From positions 46,106-81,368 of the forward strand of contig JALGZP010000010.1 in the NCBI GenBank assembly GCA_025774845.1: 35,263 nucleotides of DNA. Reading direction: 5' to 3'. Position numbers and translations under genes: made by a program. The notes beneath the pieces were generated by a model, which saw only the letters and a program-made list of their open reading frames with translations, was not told the origin of the DNA and did no database searches. Source of the stretch: a bacterium (lineage in GTDB: Bacteria > Arandabacterota > Arandabacteria > Arandabacterales > Arandabacteraceae). Each line of letters opens with the position of its first letter. Within the stretch, counting starts at the first letter, position 1. This document shows, in pieces, positions 7,696-16,470 of this stretch.

Positions 7696-8864
7696 CGCTT
7701 ACTCACCTCTTGTAGTCGTTCCGTCGCCGTTTTGATCCTTCCGGTTGGGCATGTTATGGACATCCTGAAGTAACCTTCACCACGTTCACCGAAACCTACT
7801 CCGGGAGCTACGAGGACGCCCGCCTCTTCAAGGATCGTCGTGGCAAACTCCACGGATCTCTCCCCACCCGGCACTTTCGCCCAGATATAAAGCGTCGCAG
7901 GCGATCTGTGGTACTCAAGCCCACAGGTTTCCAAACACTCGCGGATCAAGGATCGTCTCAGGCCGTACTCCTTTTCGGTCTCGGCAACAGCCGGCCACTC
8001 GTTCTGTAAGCCTTCGGCGGCAGCCAGCAGCACCGCGCCGAACACCCCGGAATCGACGTTTGACTTGAGCGTACCCAGAGCGCTTATGATCTTCTCGTTT
8101 CCCGCGGCAAACCCCACACGCCAGCCGGCCATGCCGAAGGTCTTGGAGAAAGAATGAAATTCAATACCGAGCTCTCTGGCTCCGGGCGCTTCAAGCAGAC
8201 TCCGCGACTTGTATCCATCAAACGTCGTCTCCGAGTATGCGGCATCACTCGCGATTATGGCATCCGCCTTTCGGGCACGATCGACGATCCCCTCGTAGAA
8301 GTCGATTTCCGCCACGGCGGATGTGGGGTTATTGGGATAGTTGAGATAGACCAGACGCAGATCACGATCATCGAGTGATTCGAGATCGGGGAGGAAGCCG
8401 GTTTCCGCGCGAAGCGCCATCCACTCCACCCGCCCACCGGCAAACCACACACCCCGCGAATACACGGGATATCCCGGGTCGGGTACGAGAGCCATATCGC
8501 CCGGATCAAGTACCGCCAGCGGCAGATGGGCGATCCCCTCCTTGGTCCCGATCACAGGCAGGATCTCGGTGGCTGGGTCCAGATCGACCCCGAAGCGCTC
8601 CGCCATCCATCCGGATACGCCCCGGTTAAAGGTCTCAACAACCCAGTGAGGCGTATAGCAGTGAAGCCTCTTATCGGCCGCATGCCTGGTGAGAGCTTCT
8701 ACGACACCGGCAGGAGCACCGAGGTCGGGATCGCCGATCGACAGGTCGATCACGTCGACCCCCTCGGCCTCCTTCTGTCTCCGTTTCGCCGCCAGGTCTT
8801 CGAAGAGATAGACCGGCAGGTCGCGGAGCCGCTTTGATCTTATTCTGTCCTCAGTAAATCTCAC
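7683..8864 (-). CDS. class I PLP aminotransferase, LL-diaminopimelate aminotransferase-like
   Basis: The 393-residue product is a fold-type I aminotransferase. Lys241 in the motif SFSKTFGMAGWRVGF is the expected PLP lysine. YLNYPNNPTSA supplies the cofactor Asn, and SDAAYSE follows. The N-terminal RLRDLPVYLFEDL and the IDLSIGDPDLGAP block are close to the DapL group, which converts tetrahydrodipicolinate directly to LL-diaminopimelate. That fits a cell whose MurE adds meso-DAP. Other members of the same family act on aspartate, alanine or aromatic substrates, so DapL is a likely but not proven assignment. The start is a GTG, with AAAGG upstream. It lies between the slipin and folB genes in one tight operon. 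Confidence 0.8.
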   Translation of the reverse strand: MRFTEDRIRSKRLRDLPVYLFEDLAAKRRQKEAEGVDVIDLSIGDPDLGAPAGVVEALTRHAADKRLHCYTPHWVVETFNRGVSGWMAERFGVDLDPATEILPVIGTKEGIAHLPLAVLDPGDMALVPDPGYPVYSRGVWFAGGRVEWMALRAETGFLPDLESLDDRDLRLVYLNYPNNPTSAVAEIDFYEGIVDRARKADAIIASDAAYSETTFDGYKSRSLLEAPGARELGIEFHSFSKTFGMAGWRVGFAAGNEKIISALGTLKSNVDSGVFGAVLLAAAEGLQNEWPAVAETEKEYGLRRSLIRECLETCGLEYHRSPATLYIWAKVPGGERSVEFATTILEEAGVLVAPGVGFGERGEGYFRMSITCPTGRIKTATERLQEVSKRWMT

Positions 8865-8878
8865 CTTACCCGGCCTTT

Positions 8879-9622
8879 TCAGGGTTTCTGTCTGTCAAGA
8901 AAGACCTTGAAAAGGTCTATGGGTATCGGGAAAAGCGTCGTGGAGTTATTCTCGGCCGCAACATCAGTAAGGGTCTGGAGATACCTCAACTGGAGGGCCT
9001 CCGGATGCGCGCTTATCACCTTGGCGGCCTCCGTAAGCTTCTCCGATGCCTGGAGCTCACCCAGCGCCTTGATCACCTTGGCACGGCGTTCCCTCTCCGC
9101 TTCCGCCTGCCGTGCCATCGCACGCTGCATCTCAACAGGCAGATCGACGTGTTTGACTTCTACGTTCGATACCTTTATCCCCCACGGGTCGGTGTGCTTA
9201 TCCAGAATCTGCTGGAGCTGGCTGTTGATCTTCTCCCTGCTTGTCAGAAGGTCATCGAGCTCACCTTCACCCAGGACACTTCGAAGCGTGGTCTGCGCAA
9301 GCTGTGAAGTCGCGTAGTTGTAGTCCTCCACCTCGGTCACGGCTTTGTTGGGATCCATCACCCTGAAGTAGACCACGGCATTGACCTTGACCGAGACATT
9401 GTCCTTGGTGATCACATCCTGGGGAGGTACATCCATCACCAGCATACGCAGGCTGACCTTGACCATACGATCCACTATGGGGATGAGGAGTATGAGTCCC
9501 GGTCCTTTCGCCGACACAAGACGTCCGAGCCTGAAAATCACACCTCGCTCGTACTCCCTCAGGATTCTTATTGCATTAGCAAGTATGAAGAGAATCACGA
9601 ATCCGACCGCAATCAACCACAT
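8879..9622 (-). CDS. SPFH/band 7 family protein (slipin, stomatin-like)
   Basis: The product has 247 residues from the ATG at 9622. AGGAGG lies 8 nt upstream, and the ATG follows the nfeD stop by 1 nt. An upstream ATG at 9649 would only add residues within nfeD. A single N-terminal membrane helix (residues 2-18) is followed by [13 protein letters not shown] and [17 protein letters not shown], the classic band 7 entry. The rest of the SPFH domain ([28 protein letters not shown]) runs into an Ala/Glu-rich coiled coil. The C-terminal hydrophobic stretch ([10 protein letters not shown]) is typical of slipins. Slipins form oligomeric membrane platforms, and many are encoded next to an NfeD serine protease, as here. 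In archaeal relatives the protease cleaves the slipin tail. Confidence 0.92.
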   Translation of the reverse strand: MWLIAVGFVILFILANAIRILREYERGVIFRLGRLVSAKGPGLILLIPIVDRMVKVSLRMLVMDVPPQDVITKDNVSVKVNAVVYFRVMDPNKAVTEVEDYNYATSQLAQTTLRSVLGEGELDDLLTSREKINSQLQQILDKHTDPWGIKVSNVEVKHVDLPVEMQRAMARQAEAERERRAKVIKALGELQASEKLTEAAKVISAHPEALQLRYLQTLTDVAAENNSTTLFPIPIDLFKVFLDRQKP

Positions 9623-9623
9623 C

Positions 9624-10922
9624 TTAGTCCCTCCTTCCGGGCTCCTCATGGGAGCCAGCCGGCATGACCTCAGGTTTGAGGCCTTTCATCGACACAACCA
9701 CAACCGCCTCCCCTTTGGCTATTCTCTCACTGCTGGCCACCGTCCACAACTCTCCGTGGATAAAGGCCTGTCCTGTCCGGTCGATATCGGTGGTTGCCAC
9801 TCCCTCTTCACCTATCAGCCCCTCCCTGCCCGTCGCCGGCTTCCTCCTCTGGGCTCTAAGACCGGCACCCACTGCAAAAGCAAAAAAGCCGGCCGTCGCG
9901 ATCACGGCAGGGATTATGACCTTAAGTGATATCTTCAGGTAGGGAAGCGGTGATTCGATAAGCATCAATGAACCGAGGAACATGGCAACCGCACCTCCAA
10001 TGGTCAATAGCCCGCCGCTTGTGACCCAGATCTCGGTTATGAAAAACGCCACGGCAAGCAGTATGAGCAGCACCCCCGCGTAGTTGATGGGCAACATCTG
10101 GAATGAGAAGAATGCAAGCACAAGGAAGATGGCTCCTAAAACCCCGGGGAAGATCGAACCGGGGTTGGAGAGCTCGAAGAAGAGACCGTAGAAACCCAGG
10201 ATCATCAGCATATAAGCGACGTTGGGATTTGAGAGTATATTGAGCAGCCTGTAGCGGAGACCCATCTGTATCTTCTTAACCGTGACATCCCCGGTATCCA
10301 GGGTACCGCCCTTGACCTCATCGATTTCCATGCCGTCAACGGCCTCGAGGAGTCCGGCCAGATCGTCGACGACCACATCTATGATGCCCAACTCCAGTGC
10401 TTCCTCGGCCGTTGCAGTCGCGCTTTCACGCACCGCACTCTCGGCCCACTCCTCATTGCGGCCCCGTTTCGCCGCCAGACTCTTGATATACGATGCACTA
10501 TCATTGACGATCTTATCCATCGTATCATCGTCCACCTCGGCCTCGCCGATTGTGACGGGATGGGCTGCACCGATGGAAGTACCCGGAGTCATACCCACGG
10601 CATCGGCGCTCATGGCGATAAACACGCCGGCCGATGCGCACCTGGCACCGCTCGGTGACACATAAAGCACCACGGGTACTCTCGAGGCAAGTATGCTCTG
10701 GATTATATCCCGCATCGAGGTATCAAGCCCACCCGGTGTGTCGAGCTCGATCACGAGGCATACCGCGGCGGCATCCTCGGCCCGTTCGATCTCCTGGGAA
10801 ATAAAGCGTGCGGCCACGGGGCCGATCGGTCCCTCGACCACGATAACGTGTGCCTCACCCGCCGAGGTCATCCCCGGCAGCAGAAGACACAGTGCAAGTA
10901 CGAGAAGCAGGATATTTCTCAC
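9624..10922 (-). CDS. nfeD: NfeD1b-type membrane-bound serine protease (ClpP class)
   Basis: The product has 432 residues and starts with GTG; GAGGT lies 7 nt upstream. A signal peptide (about residues 1-22) precedes a ClpP-like protease domain to about residue 200. The SGARCASAG motif places the nucleophile at Ser97. Lys137 sits close to the position of the Lys partner in the characterised archaeal homologue (Ser97/Lys138 dyad in Pyrococcus 1510-N). [15 protein letters not shown] is the substrate-binding block. Four to six membrane segments follow (about 235-355). Residues 370-432 form the NfeD OB-like soluble tail ([14 protein letters not shown]...GELWTVAS). The pairing with slipin suggests membrane quality control. 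A promoter candidate upstream makes it the probable first gene of the long left operon. Confidence 0.92.
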   Translation of the reverse strand: MRNILLLVLALCLLLPGMTSAGEAHVIVVEGPIGPVAARFISQEIERAEDAAAVCLVIELDTPGGLDTSMRDIIQSILASRVPVVLYVSPSGARCASAGVFIAMSADAVGMTPGTSIGAAHPVTIGEAEVDDDTMDKIVNDSASYIKSLAAKRGRNEEWAESAVRESATATAEEALELGIIDVVVDDLAGLLEAVDGMEIDEVKGGTLDTGDVTVKKIQMGLRYRLLNILSNPNVAYMLMILGFYGLFFELSNPGSIFPGVLGAIFLVLAFFSFQMLPINYAGVLLILLAVAFFITEIWVTSGGLLTIGGAVAMFLGSLMLIESPLPYLKISLKVIIPAVIATAGFFAFAVGAGLRAQRRKPATGREGLIGEEGVATTDIDRTGQAFIHGELWTVASSERIAKGEAVVVVSMKGLKPEVMPAGSHEEPGRRD

Positions 10923-10951
10923 TCGGACACCTCGAACATTCCCCCAAGTGG

Positions 10952-10980
10952 AGTATCCATTATTCCGAAGGCATAGTCAA
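10952..10980 (-). promoter_or_regulatory. sigma70-like promoter candidate for nfeD operon
   Basis: On the minus strand TTGACT (10975-10980) is separated by 17 nt from GATACT (10952-10957, 4 of 6 consensus). It lies in the 84-nt gap between the HD-domain gene and nfeD, the largest gap in this part of the strand. Transcription would begin near 10945, about 20 nt before the GTG start. Confidence 0.45.
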
Positions 10981-11006
10981 CAACAGGTTTTTCCACCCCA
11001 TCCGCC

Positions 11007-11552
11007 TTACAGACCGAGCTCGTCCGAGACGCTCTGCATCGCCCTAAGTCCAATAGTGACAAACTCATCGAGTTCAAGACCGAGCCCTTCGCACGATCTG
11101 ATCTGATCCCGGTCGGCACCCGCCGCAAACCGCTTCTCCTTGAATCTGTTCAGGACAAACTCCGGTGTTACCCCGCTGAGTTTCTTGTCCGGATGCATGA
11201 GGGCCGCAGCGACAACAAGCCCCGTGAGCGGGTCGGCCGCGAAAAGCGCCTTATCCAGCATTGTCTCCCTGGGAAGATGCCCGGCATGGGATTCGACCGC
11301 ACGGGTTACGTCGTCTTCCACACCCATGTCCCTGAGATATCCCGCGCCCAGTTTGCCGTGTTTCTCCGGATCCTTCACGGTCTCATCATAGTCAAGATCG
11401 TGCACAAGACCTGCCAGGGCCCACTTGCTCTCATCTTCCCCGAGCCTGCCGGCAAGAGCTTTCATCACAGCCTCAACGGCAATCATGTGCTTTATCAGCC
11501 GATCGTTCGTCACGCGGGATTTCACAACCTCCATCGCCTCTTGCCTGTCCAA
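11007..11552 (-). CDS. HD-domain (HDIG-type) phosphohydrolase-like protein
   Basis: The 181-residue product carries the metal-binding pattern of the HD superfamily: His22 (KHMIAVEAVM), His51-Asp52 (GLVHDLDYDE), a His in SHAGHLP, and Asp107 (LFAADPLTGLV). The compact one-domain layout matches the HDIG group often annotated as predicted hydrolases. The natural substrate of these small proteins is generally unknown; nucleotides and phosphoesters are the usual guesses. The start is TTG at 11552 with a very strong AAGGAGG 6 nt upstream, overlapping nothing. It follows recG by 14 nt and is probably the last gene of the DUF1858-recG unit. It is cytoplasmic, with no signal sequence. Confidence 0.85.
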   Translation of the reverse strand: MDRQEAMEVVKSRVTNDRLIKHMIAVEAVMKALAGRLGEDESKWALAGLVHDLDYDETVKDPEKHGKLGAGYLRDMGVEDDVTRAVESHAGHLPRETMLDKALFAADPLTGLVVAAALMHPDKKLSGVTPEFVLNRFKEKRFAAGADRDQIRSCEGLGLELDEFVTIGLRAMQSVSDELGL

Positions 11553-11558
11553 AACGAT

Positions 11559-11565
11559 CCTCCTT
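11559..11565 (-). promoter_or_regulatory. ribosome binding site fixing the TTG start of the HD-domain gene
   Basis: AAGGAGG on the minus strand lies 6 nt before the TTG at 11552 and directly after the recG stop codon. No ATG in the frame has a comparable site at the right distance. Confidence 0.7.
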
Positions 11566-11566
11566 C

Positions 11567-13648
11567 CTATACTATAACTGTCCTTCCTTCGGTTATGCTG
11601 GTCACGGCTTCAATCCACATCTGCCAGTCGGGTGAGGTATCTCCACTGCGTATGCGATCGAACGCCTCCTCTCGTGCCCTGAGCATCAGATCCGTATCAT
11701 CCGGTAGACGGGTGAACTTGAGATCCGGTACGCCATGCTGCCGTGTACCGACCAGATCACCGGGCCCGCGAAAAACAAGATCGCTCTCCGCAATCTCAAA
11801 GCCGTCAAACGTGGATTCGAGCACCGCGATCCGAGCGCGCGCCTTTTCACTCGCAGATTCCGACACAATGAAATACGAGAGTGAGTCCGACACCGTTCTC
11901 GCGACGCGTCCCCGCATCTGGTGAAGCTGGCTCAACCCGAACCTCTCGGCCTGCTCGACAACGAGAATCGTCGCCGCCGGAATATCCATACCCACCTCCA
12001 CAACCGTTGTAGCCACTACCAGACCGATCTTGTTAGCGCGGAATCCTTCTATGATCTCAATACGTCTGTCACGCTCGGTTCTCCCCGTAAGGATCTCGAC
12101 CCGCCGGTCCTTGCCGAGAAGACCCTGCATCTCCTTCTTCACGGTCTTGACATCGATGAGTCCGGCCTCGCCCTGCTCGAGCGAAGGACATACGTGGAAT
12201 GCCTGCCTGCCCCCGCGTATCATGGCCGCAACCTCTTTGAGCACCTCCGGCCTCCGGGTGCTTTCGACCGAGTGCGACGTGTGGGTGCCCCTCCCGGGCG
12301 GCATGTCCCCGATCGTTGTCACGTCGAGGTCACCATAAGCTGTAAGTGCAAGTGTTCGTGGTATGGGTGTCGCGCTAACGACAAGCAGGTTGGATTGGGG
12401 GGCCTTTTTCACCAGCCTTGTCCTCTGGAGAACGCCGAAACGCTGTTCCTCATCGACGATGACCAGCTCGAGATCCTTAAACCGGGTCTTCTCACCGATA
12501 AGCGCATGGGTCCCCACGACGACGCCAAGCGTCCCACCGAGGAGGTCCTCCCGCGTCCGCCCCATCTCATCGGCGGGCATGCTCCCCGTGAGTATCCCGG
12601 TCTTAAAACCGAAAGGAGCGAGGAATGCCCTGAGTGTGCCGTAGTGCTGCTCTGCGAGGATCTCGGTCGGGCACATCAGGGCAACCTGCCCGCCCGTATC
12701 GCATACGACCGCAGCGGCCAGTCCCGCCACAACCGTTTTTCCGCAGCCAACATCACCTTGAAGCAACCTGCGCATCGGATACCGGTCTGTGATGTCCGTA
12801 GTGATCTGGCCCAGGGCTTCGACCTGTGCACCGGTGAGTTCGAAGGGAAGATCGCCTGAGAACCTGTCGACCACATCGTGTACGTCCCGAACCCGGGAGC
12901 CGGTGCCCTCACGCTCAAGCCGTGAAAGCGCAAACAGCGTCTGGAACAACAGGACTTCATCGAACGCCAGACGTCGTCTTGCGGCATTCGCACCAGACGC
13001 ATCCGGGGGGAAGTGGAGATGGCTGATCGCGACCTGAAGGGGGATCAGACCGAGCTTGTTCCTTATAGCCTCGGGCACATAATCGCCGGTGTCGTCAAGA
13101 TGGGTATCGACCGCACTCTTAACAAGTGTCCTCAACTGCTTCTGGCCCAGGCCGGGCCGGGTACTGTACACAGGAACCAGTCTTCCCGTGTGGAGAAGGT
13201 CGTCTCCCATCGGCTCATACTCGGGATGCACGAATGTCTTTCCGAATCTGTCGATCTGGACCGTCCCGCTGAAAACAAACGTATCTCCCTGATGGAACAC
13301 GCTTCGAAGATAGGGCTGGTTGAACCAGACACCCCGCATCTTGCTTGTGGCGTCTTCGATGTGAACGATGAAGAGGCGCTTTCCCCTGGCCGGCTTGATC
13401 TCGCTCCTCGAAACCTTGCCGATGACGCTCTGGATCTCACCCTGGCGGAGCTCGGCGATGCTTGAAAATGATGCCCGGTCGATATACCGGCGCGGTGGGT
13501 AGACGAGAAGATCCCCTACAGTCTTAAGACCAAGTCCGCTTAGAAGTTCCTCGCGTTTTTCACCTACACCAGGAAGTGTCCGGATGCTCGAGGCGAGTGA
13601 AGGCTGAGCATCACTACGCTTCCGGGGTCTCCTTTGAGAAGAGCTCAT
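11567..13648 (-). CDS. recG: ATP-dependent DNA helicase RecG
   Basis: The product has 693 residues, the normal RecG length. The N-terminal wedge/OB region (about 20-260) includes LPGVGEKREELLSGLGL and VGDLLVYPPRRYIDR. The helicase core follows with Walker A GDVGCGKT at 298-305, TEILAEQHY, the DEEQ box at 399-402 (IVDEEQRFGV), VVSATPIPRTLALT (motif III), then VVEVGMDIPAA and RFGLSQLHQMRGRVAR (motifs V and VI). RecG reverses stalled forks and processes branched DNA. The ATG at 13648 has AAGGAG 5 nt upstream, inside the end of the DUF1858 gene, so the 35-nt overlap is real and translation is probably coupled. Confidence 0.97.
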   Translation of the reverse strand: MSSSQRRPRKRSDAQPSLASSIRTLPGVGEKREELLSGLGLKTVGDLLVYPPRRYIDRASFSSIAELRQGEIQSVIGKVSRSEIKPARGKRLFIVHIEDATSKMRGVWFNQPYLRSVFHQGDTFVFSGTVQIDRFGKTFVHPEYEPMGDDLLHTGRLVPVYSTRPGLGQKQLRTLVKSAVDTHLDDTGDYVPEAIRNKLGLIPLQVAISHLHFPPDASGANAARRRLAFDEVLLFQTLFALSRLEREGTGSRVRDVHDVVDRFSGDLPFELTGAQVEALGQITTDITDRYPMRRLLQGDVGCGKTVVAGLAAAVVCDTGGQVALMCPTEILAEQHYGTLRAFLAPFGFKTGILTGSMPADEMGRTREDLLGGTLGVVVGTHALIGEKTRFKDLELVIVDEEQRFGVLQRTRLVKKAPQSNLLVVSATPIPRTLALTAYGDLDVTTIGDMPPGRGTHTSHSVESTRRPEVLKEVAAMIRGGRQAFHVCPSLEQGEAGLIDVKTVKKEMQGLLGKDRRVEILTGRTERDRRIEIIEGFRANKIGLVVATTVVEVGMDIPAATILVVEQAERFGLSQLHQMRGRVARTVSDSLSYFIVSESASEKARARIAVLESTFDGFEIAESDLVFRGPGDLVGTRQHGVPDLKFTRLPDDTDLMLRAREEAFDRIRSGDTSPDWQMWIEAVTSITEGRTVIV

Positions 13649-13826
13649 TGAGCTCCTTCACGATAGGTTCGGGGTCAATCCCATGCATACGGGCGCCCTG
13701 CTCAATAGACTCAGCGGTCGCTCCCATGCAGGCTATGCAGCCGAGATTGTACTTCATGAATACCTGTATGGCATCCGGATGCGCCTTGAGGACCTGTTCG
13801 ATGATCGTGTCTTTGGTTATCTCCAT
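13614..13826 (-). CDS. DUF1858 domain protein
   Basis: The small protein has 70 residues. The DUF1858 pattern is clear: ITKDTIIEQVLKAHPDAIQVFMKYNLGCIACMGATAESIEQGARMHG. It starts with the short beta strand and helix, has the central CxxC (CIAC), and ends with the conserved helix. The domain occurs alone or fused to iron-sulfur and hybrid-cluster type proteins; its role is unknown, with redox or metal binding through the CxxC a plausible guess. GGAGG at 13832-13836 lies 5 nt before the ATG at 13826, which decides the start over the ATG at 13838. A good promoter lies upstream, and recG overlaps its 3' end. Confidence 0.88.
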   Translation of the reverse strand: MEITKDTIIEQVLKAHPDAIQVFMKYNLGCIACMGATAESIEQGARMHGIDPEPIVKELNELFSKETPEA

Positions 13827-13873
13827 GTTTTCCTCCATATTGAGTTGGTATGTCTTCTGATCACCTTTTGTTC

Positions 13874-13902
13874 AAAATAGCAGGTTACGCCGTTCTTGTC
13901 AA
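13874..13902 (-). promoter_or_regulatory. sigma70-like promoter candidate for DUF1858-recG-HD unit
   Basis: A perfect TTGACA (13897-13902) and TATTTT (13874-13879, 4 of 6) are separated by exactly 17 nt on the minus strand. The predicted start near 13867 leaves a leader of about 40 nt before the DUF1858 ATG. This is the best promoter match seen in the window. Confidence 0.55.
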
Positions 13903-13922
13903 CAGGGTTGGCAGCTCCTGTA

Positions 13923-15779
13923 TTACCCGCCGGGGCCGAACATCGGGACGATGGCCCGCACCCCCCTGGCTGCGTCGTATGCACCGAGCACGTCTTCCTG
14001 GTTCGTCTCCACTGGCAGGAGAATATCGATGAAAGCAGGGTTACCGTGATCGAAGTTACCGCCGCCTATCAGGACAGGATGCTCTTCATGTACCGGCAGC
14101 GGGCCGCCAAAGAAGTTCATTGTGCGGTCGCTCACAAGACCTGTACCGACAAAATACCGCCAGTCACCTCTCGGTTCACCAATCGCTGCGACGGGGAGTG
14201 AGAACTCCAGCGTATTCTCATCCTCCTTGAGGATCTCGCCCGACAGGTCTCCGGTAGCGTAGAACACCTTCCCAAAACTGTCCGACATGGACACGCCGAA
14301 ACCGGCGCTGAGTTTGAGATCATACCCGGAACCTTGCTCGAACTCCACCTCGTGGCATATCCGCTGAAGCCGGCGCGGGCCTGTCTCACCCCGCTTTATC
14401 GCGATCACCACCCCCGGTGCAAATCTCTCCTCAGTGAAGTCGTAGGTTACGGGATCGATTCCCTTCTCCAGCTTGACCCTGAAATAGACACGGGCGGAGT
14501 CCCTTGAGACCTCGACCTCTCTGAGGTCGAACGCCCCGCTTGCAAAGCGCCCGTCACCGGGATAAGCATAGTCACCGTCACCCGTGTCATCACCCGGGGG
14601 ATCGGTCATCGAAAAGACAGTCTCCGACCCACCCGCGGCCGAGGTGCCGATATCTAAAACACCCGCTTCGAGCAGATATGCTTTCCACAGGTCCTCCAAC
14701 GCCGAAATGCTCAGACCGTAGGACTCTTCGAGTGCATCTCCTAATTCCATACCCTCCACAAGGTCGTCACAGACCTGTCTCAGTCTGGTGATGCCGAACC
14801 TGTCGATAGCGAACCGCACGAATGATCCGGCTTCCTGGTATGTAATGTAGCTCGCTTGCAGGAAGTCGGTGTCTCCCATCTTGAGCAGCGACTCAAGCCC
14901 AATGAAAGCGGGATTGCCGATGAAATTCCTCGTCTGAACACGGGCGAAACCCGGACTCTGGAAGGTGGTGCCGCCAAAAGCAACGGCATAACCCTCACAG
15001 AACGCGGCATTGACATACGGGATTCCGGCTATTGCCGTCAGGACGTGCATCACCTCGTGCGGGTTATTGAAAGACGTCGATACCGCCACGTTGAACCACG
15101 GAGGATCATTGGGACGATCCGACTTCCGGACAACCGCGTATCCATTGGCCGGGGGGAAACAGACCAGTCTTCCGCACTCCTCCGGTGAGGCGACTTTGAA
15201 GAACTCGATTGGCTTTTCGAGCTCGATTTCGAGGGCATCGAGCATCTTGCCGCACTCGAAATCCATGCGCTCGATTTCATCCATGTGGAGGTTGATATCG
15301 ACATGCGCCGGATAGCGGAATACGAGATGCCCCGTTTCATACCGGTCCCACTCCCGGGTCAGAACGTCAACCGGATTGCCGAGTACCCACTTATCACTTT
15401 CCCGGATGATATAGTAGTGCATCTCATGCCGGGTCTGGTCCACCCATTCGAAGTCGATCACGTCGTAGCCGTTCTCAGAGCGGACACCTTTGATCTCGTA
15501 GTCCACGCCTGAATCGTGCAGAAAGTCGCTCCACTGATTGATGTGGATGGTCCCGCCGACCCACAGGTGCATGGTCTCGAAACCGTCCCTGGCAAGCGAT
15601 TCCCGGGACCAGTGTCGCCGGATCTCCTCAACATCACCGGACCGGAGAGCAGCCACATAGGAGCGCATCAGATCTCCGGCATCGCGCGAAGAAAAGCCCT
15701 CCGAGCCGGCGTCCGTCCCGCACCCGATAGCCAGGCAGAGAATGGGAAATACGAAAAGCCAACCAGGGGATTTGATCAC
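13923..15779 (-). CDS. predicted lipoprotein: HExxH gluzincin-like peptidase with glucodextranase-type C-terminal module
   Basis: The product has 618 residues and starts with GTG; GAGGAGG lies 10 nt upstream. The N-terminus is a lipoprotein signal with Cys20 in LAIGC. Residues 30-145 resemble an NTF2/SnoaL-like fold (LMRSYVAALRSGDVEEIRRHWS). HEVMH at 241-245, with Glu262 in the motif CEGYA, gives HExxH-16-E, the zinc site of gluzincin or peptidase-MA-like enzymes. YQEAGSFVRFAIDRFG further on fits that group. Residues 390-618 match the beta-rich C-terminal module of glucodextranase (DPPGDDTGDGDYAYP, then SGAFDLREVEVS). The expected site is the outer face of the cytoplasmic membrane or the outer membrane. 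Substrate and protease activity are untested, and the combination of parts is unfamiliar to me. It lies 18 nt after tag. Confidence 0.7.
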   Translation of the reverse strand: MIKSPGWLFVFPILCLAIGCGTDAGSEGFSSRDAGDLMRSYVAALRSGDVEEIRRHWSRESLARDGFETMHLWVGGTIHINQWSDFLHDSGVDYEIKGVRSENGYDVIDFEWVDQTRHEMHYYIIRESDKWVLGNPVDVLTREWDRYETGHLVFRYPAHVDINLHMDEIERMDFECGKMLDALEIELEKPIEFFKVASPEECGRLVCFPPANGYAVVRKSDRPNDPPWFNVAVSTSFNNPHEVMHVLTAIAGIPYVNAAFCEGYAVAFGGTTFQSPGFARVQTRNFIGNPAFIGLESLLKMGDTDFLQASYITYQEAGSFVRFAIDRFGITRLRQVCDDLVEGMELGDALEESYGLSISALEDLWKAYLLEAGVLDIGTSAAGGSETVFSMTDPPGDDTGDGDYAYPGDGRFASGAFDLREVEVSRDSARVYFRVKLEKGIDPVTYDFTEERFAPGVVIAIKRGETGPRRLQRICHEVEFEQGSGYDLKLSAGFGVSMSDSFGKVFYATGDLSGEILKEDENTLEFSLPVAAIGEPRGDWRYFVGTGLVSDRTMNFFGGPLPVHEEHPVLIGGGNFDHGNPAFIDILLPVETNQEDVLGAYDAARGVRAIVPMFGPGG

Positions 15780-15797
15780 GGCGGCTATCCCCTCCTC

Positions 15798-16355
15798 TTA
15801 CACCATATCGTATCTGAAGCAGCTTACGACGTGGTCGTTTACCATACCGACGGCCTGCATGAAGGCATAGCATATGGTCGGACCGACAAACCTGAAACCC
15901 CGCGTCTTAAGATCCTTGCTCAGCACCCTTGATTCCTCCGTCTCGGCTGGGATCTCACTTAAGCGGCGCCACTTGTTTCGCCTGGGTTTGCCACCGACGA
16001 ACCTCCACACATAAGCATCAAAACTGCCGAACTCCTTCTGGACGGCAAGAAAAGCCCGAGCGTTCTGGACCGCGGACTCGACCTTGAGCCGGTTCCGGAC
16101 TATGCCGGGGTTCGTGAGAAGCCGCTCTATTTTACGGCGGTCATATCTGGCAACTTTGCGCGGATCGAAATTGCTGAAAGCCTTGCGATAGTTGTCACGC
16201 TTCTTGAGTATGGTATCCCAACTCAAGCCCGCCTGGGCGCCCTCCAAAATCAGGAATTCGAAGAGCAGACGATCGTCATGAACGGGGACGCCCCACTCTT
16301 TATCATGGTAGTCGCGTCCCGGCCCTTGAGTCCCCCATGCACACCGTTTCTTCAT
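15798..16355 (-). CDS. tag: DNA-3-methyladenine glycosylase I
   Basis: Tag excises 3-methyladenine from alkylated DNA. From the ATG at 16355 the product has 185 residues. The zinc-binding set of Tag is complete: Cys near the N-terminus (KRCAWG), His in YHDKEWGVP, and the C-terminal His and Cys in NDHVVSC. FEFLILEGAQAGLSW, the catalytic-pocket block with its Glu, and FVGPTICYAFMQAVG near the end are also typical. GGAGG lies 8 nt before this ATG and only 2 nt before the one at 16361, so 16355 is preferred. An upstream ATG at 16403 would overlap the predicted transcription start region. It is preceded by a TTGACA promoter candidate. Confidence 0.95.
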   Translation of the reverse strand: MKKRCAWGTQGPGRDYHDKEWGVPVHDDRLLFEFLILEGAQAGLSWDTILKKRDNYRKAFSNFDPRKVARYDRRKIERLLTNPGIVRNRLKVESAVQNARAFLAVQKEFGSFDAYVWRFVGGKPRRNKWRRLSEIPAETEESRVLSKDLKTRGFRFVGPTICYAFMQAVGMVNDHVVSCFRYDMV

Positions 16356-16412
16356 ATTCATTCCCTCCGACCCACGCCGAATTCCCAAAGGCGACTCTGT
16401 CACCCTTATCCG

Positions 16413-16441
16413 ACTCTACGCACCGCTGGCTTGTGTGTCAA
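16413..16441 (-). promoter_or_regulatory. sigma70-like promoter candidate for tag
   Basis: A perfect TTGACA (16436-16441) and TAGAGT (16413-16418, 4 of 6) are separated by 17 nt on the minus strand. Transcription would start near 16406, giving a leader of about 50 nt. The -35 box lies 30 nt from the edge of repeat copy 2. Confidence 0.5.
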
Positions 16442-16470
16442 CACCACCCGGCCGGTGCGCCCTTTGCTCC

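Noticed and set aside
10919-11128. Small 69-codon minus-strand frame between the HD gene and nfeD
   Set aside because: Overlaps the end of the HD gene in another frame and covers the nfeD promoter region; the sequence looks random and has no ribosome binding site.
11921-12859. A 312-codon plus-strand open frame opposite recG
   Set aside because: Shadow of recG; the recG frame has every helicase motif in place.
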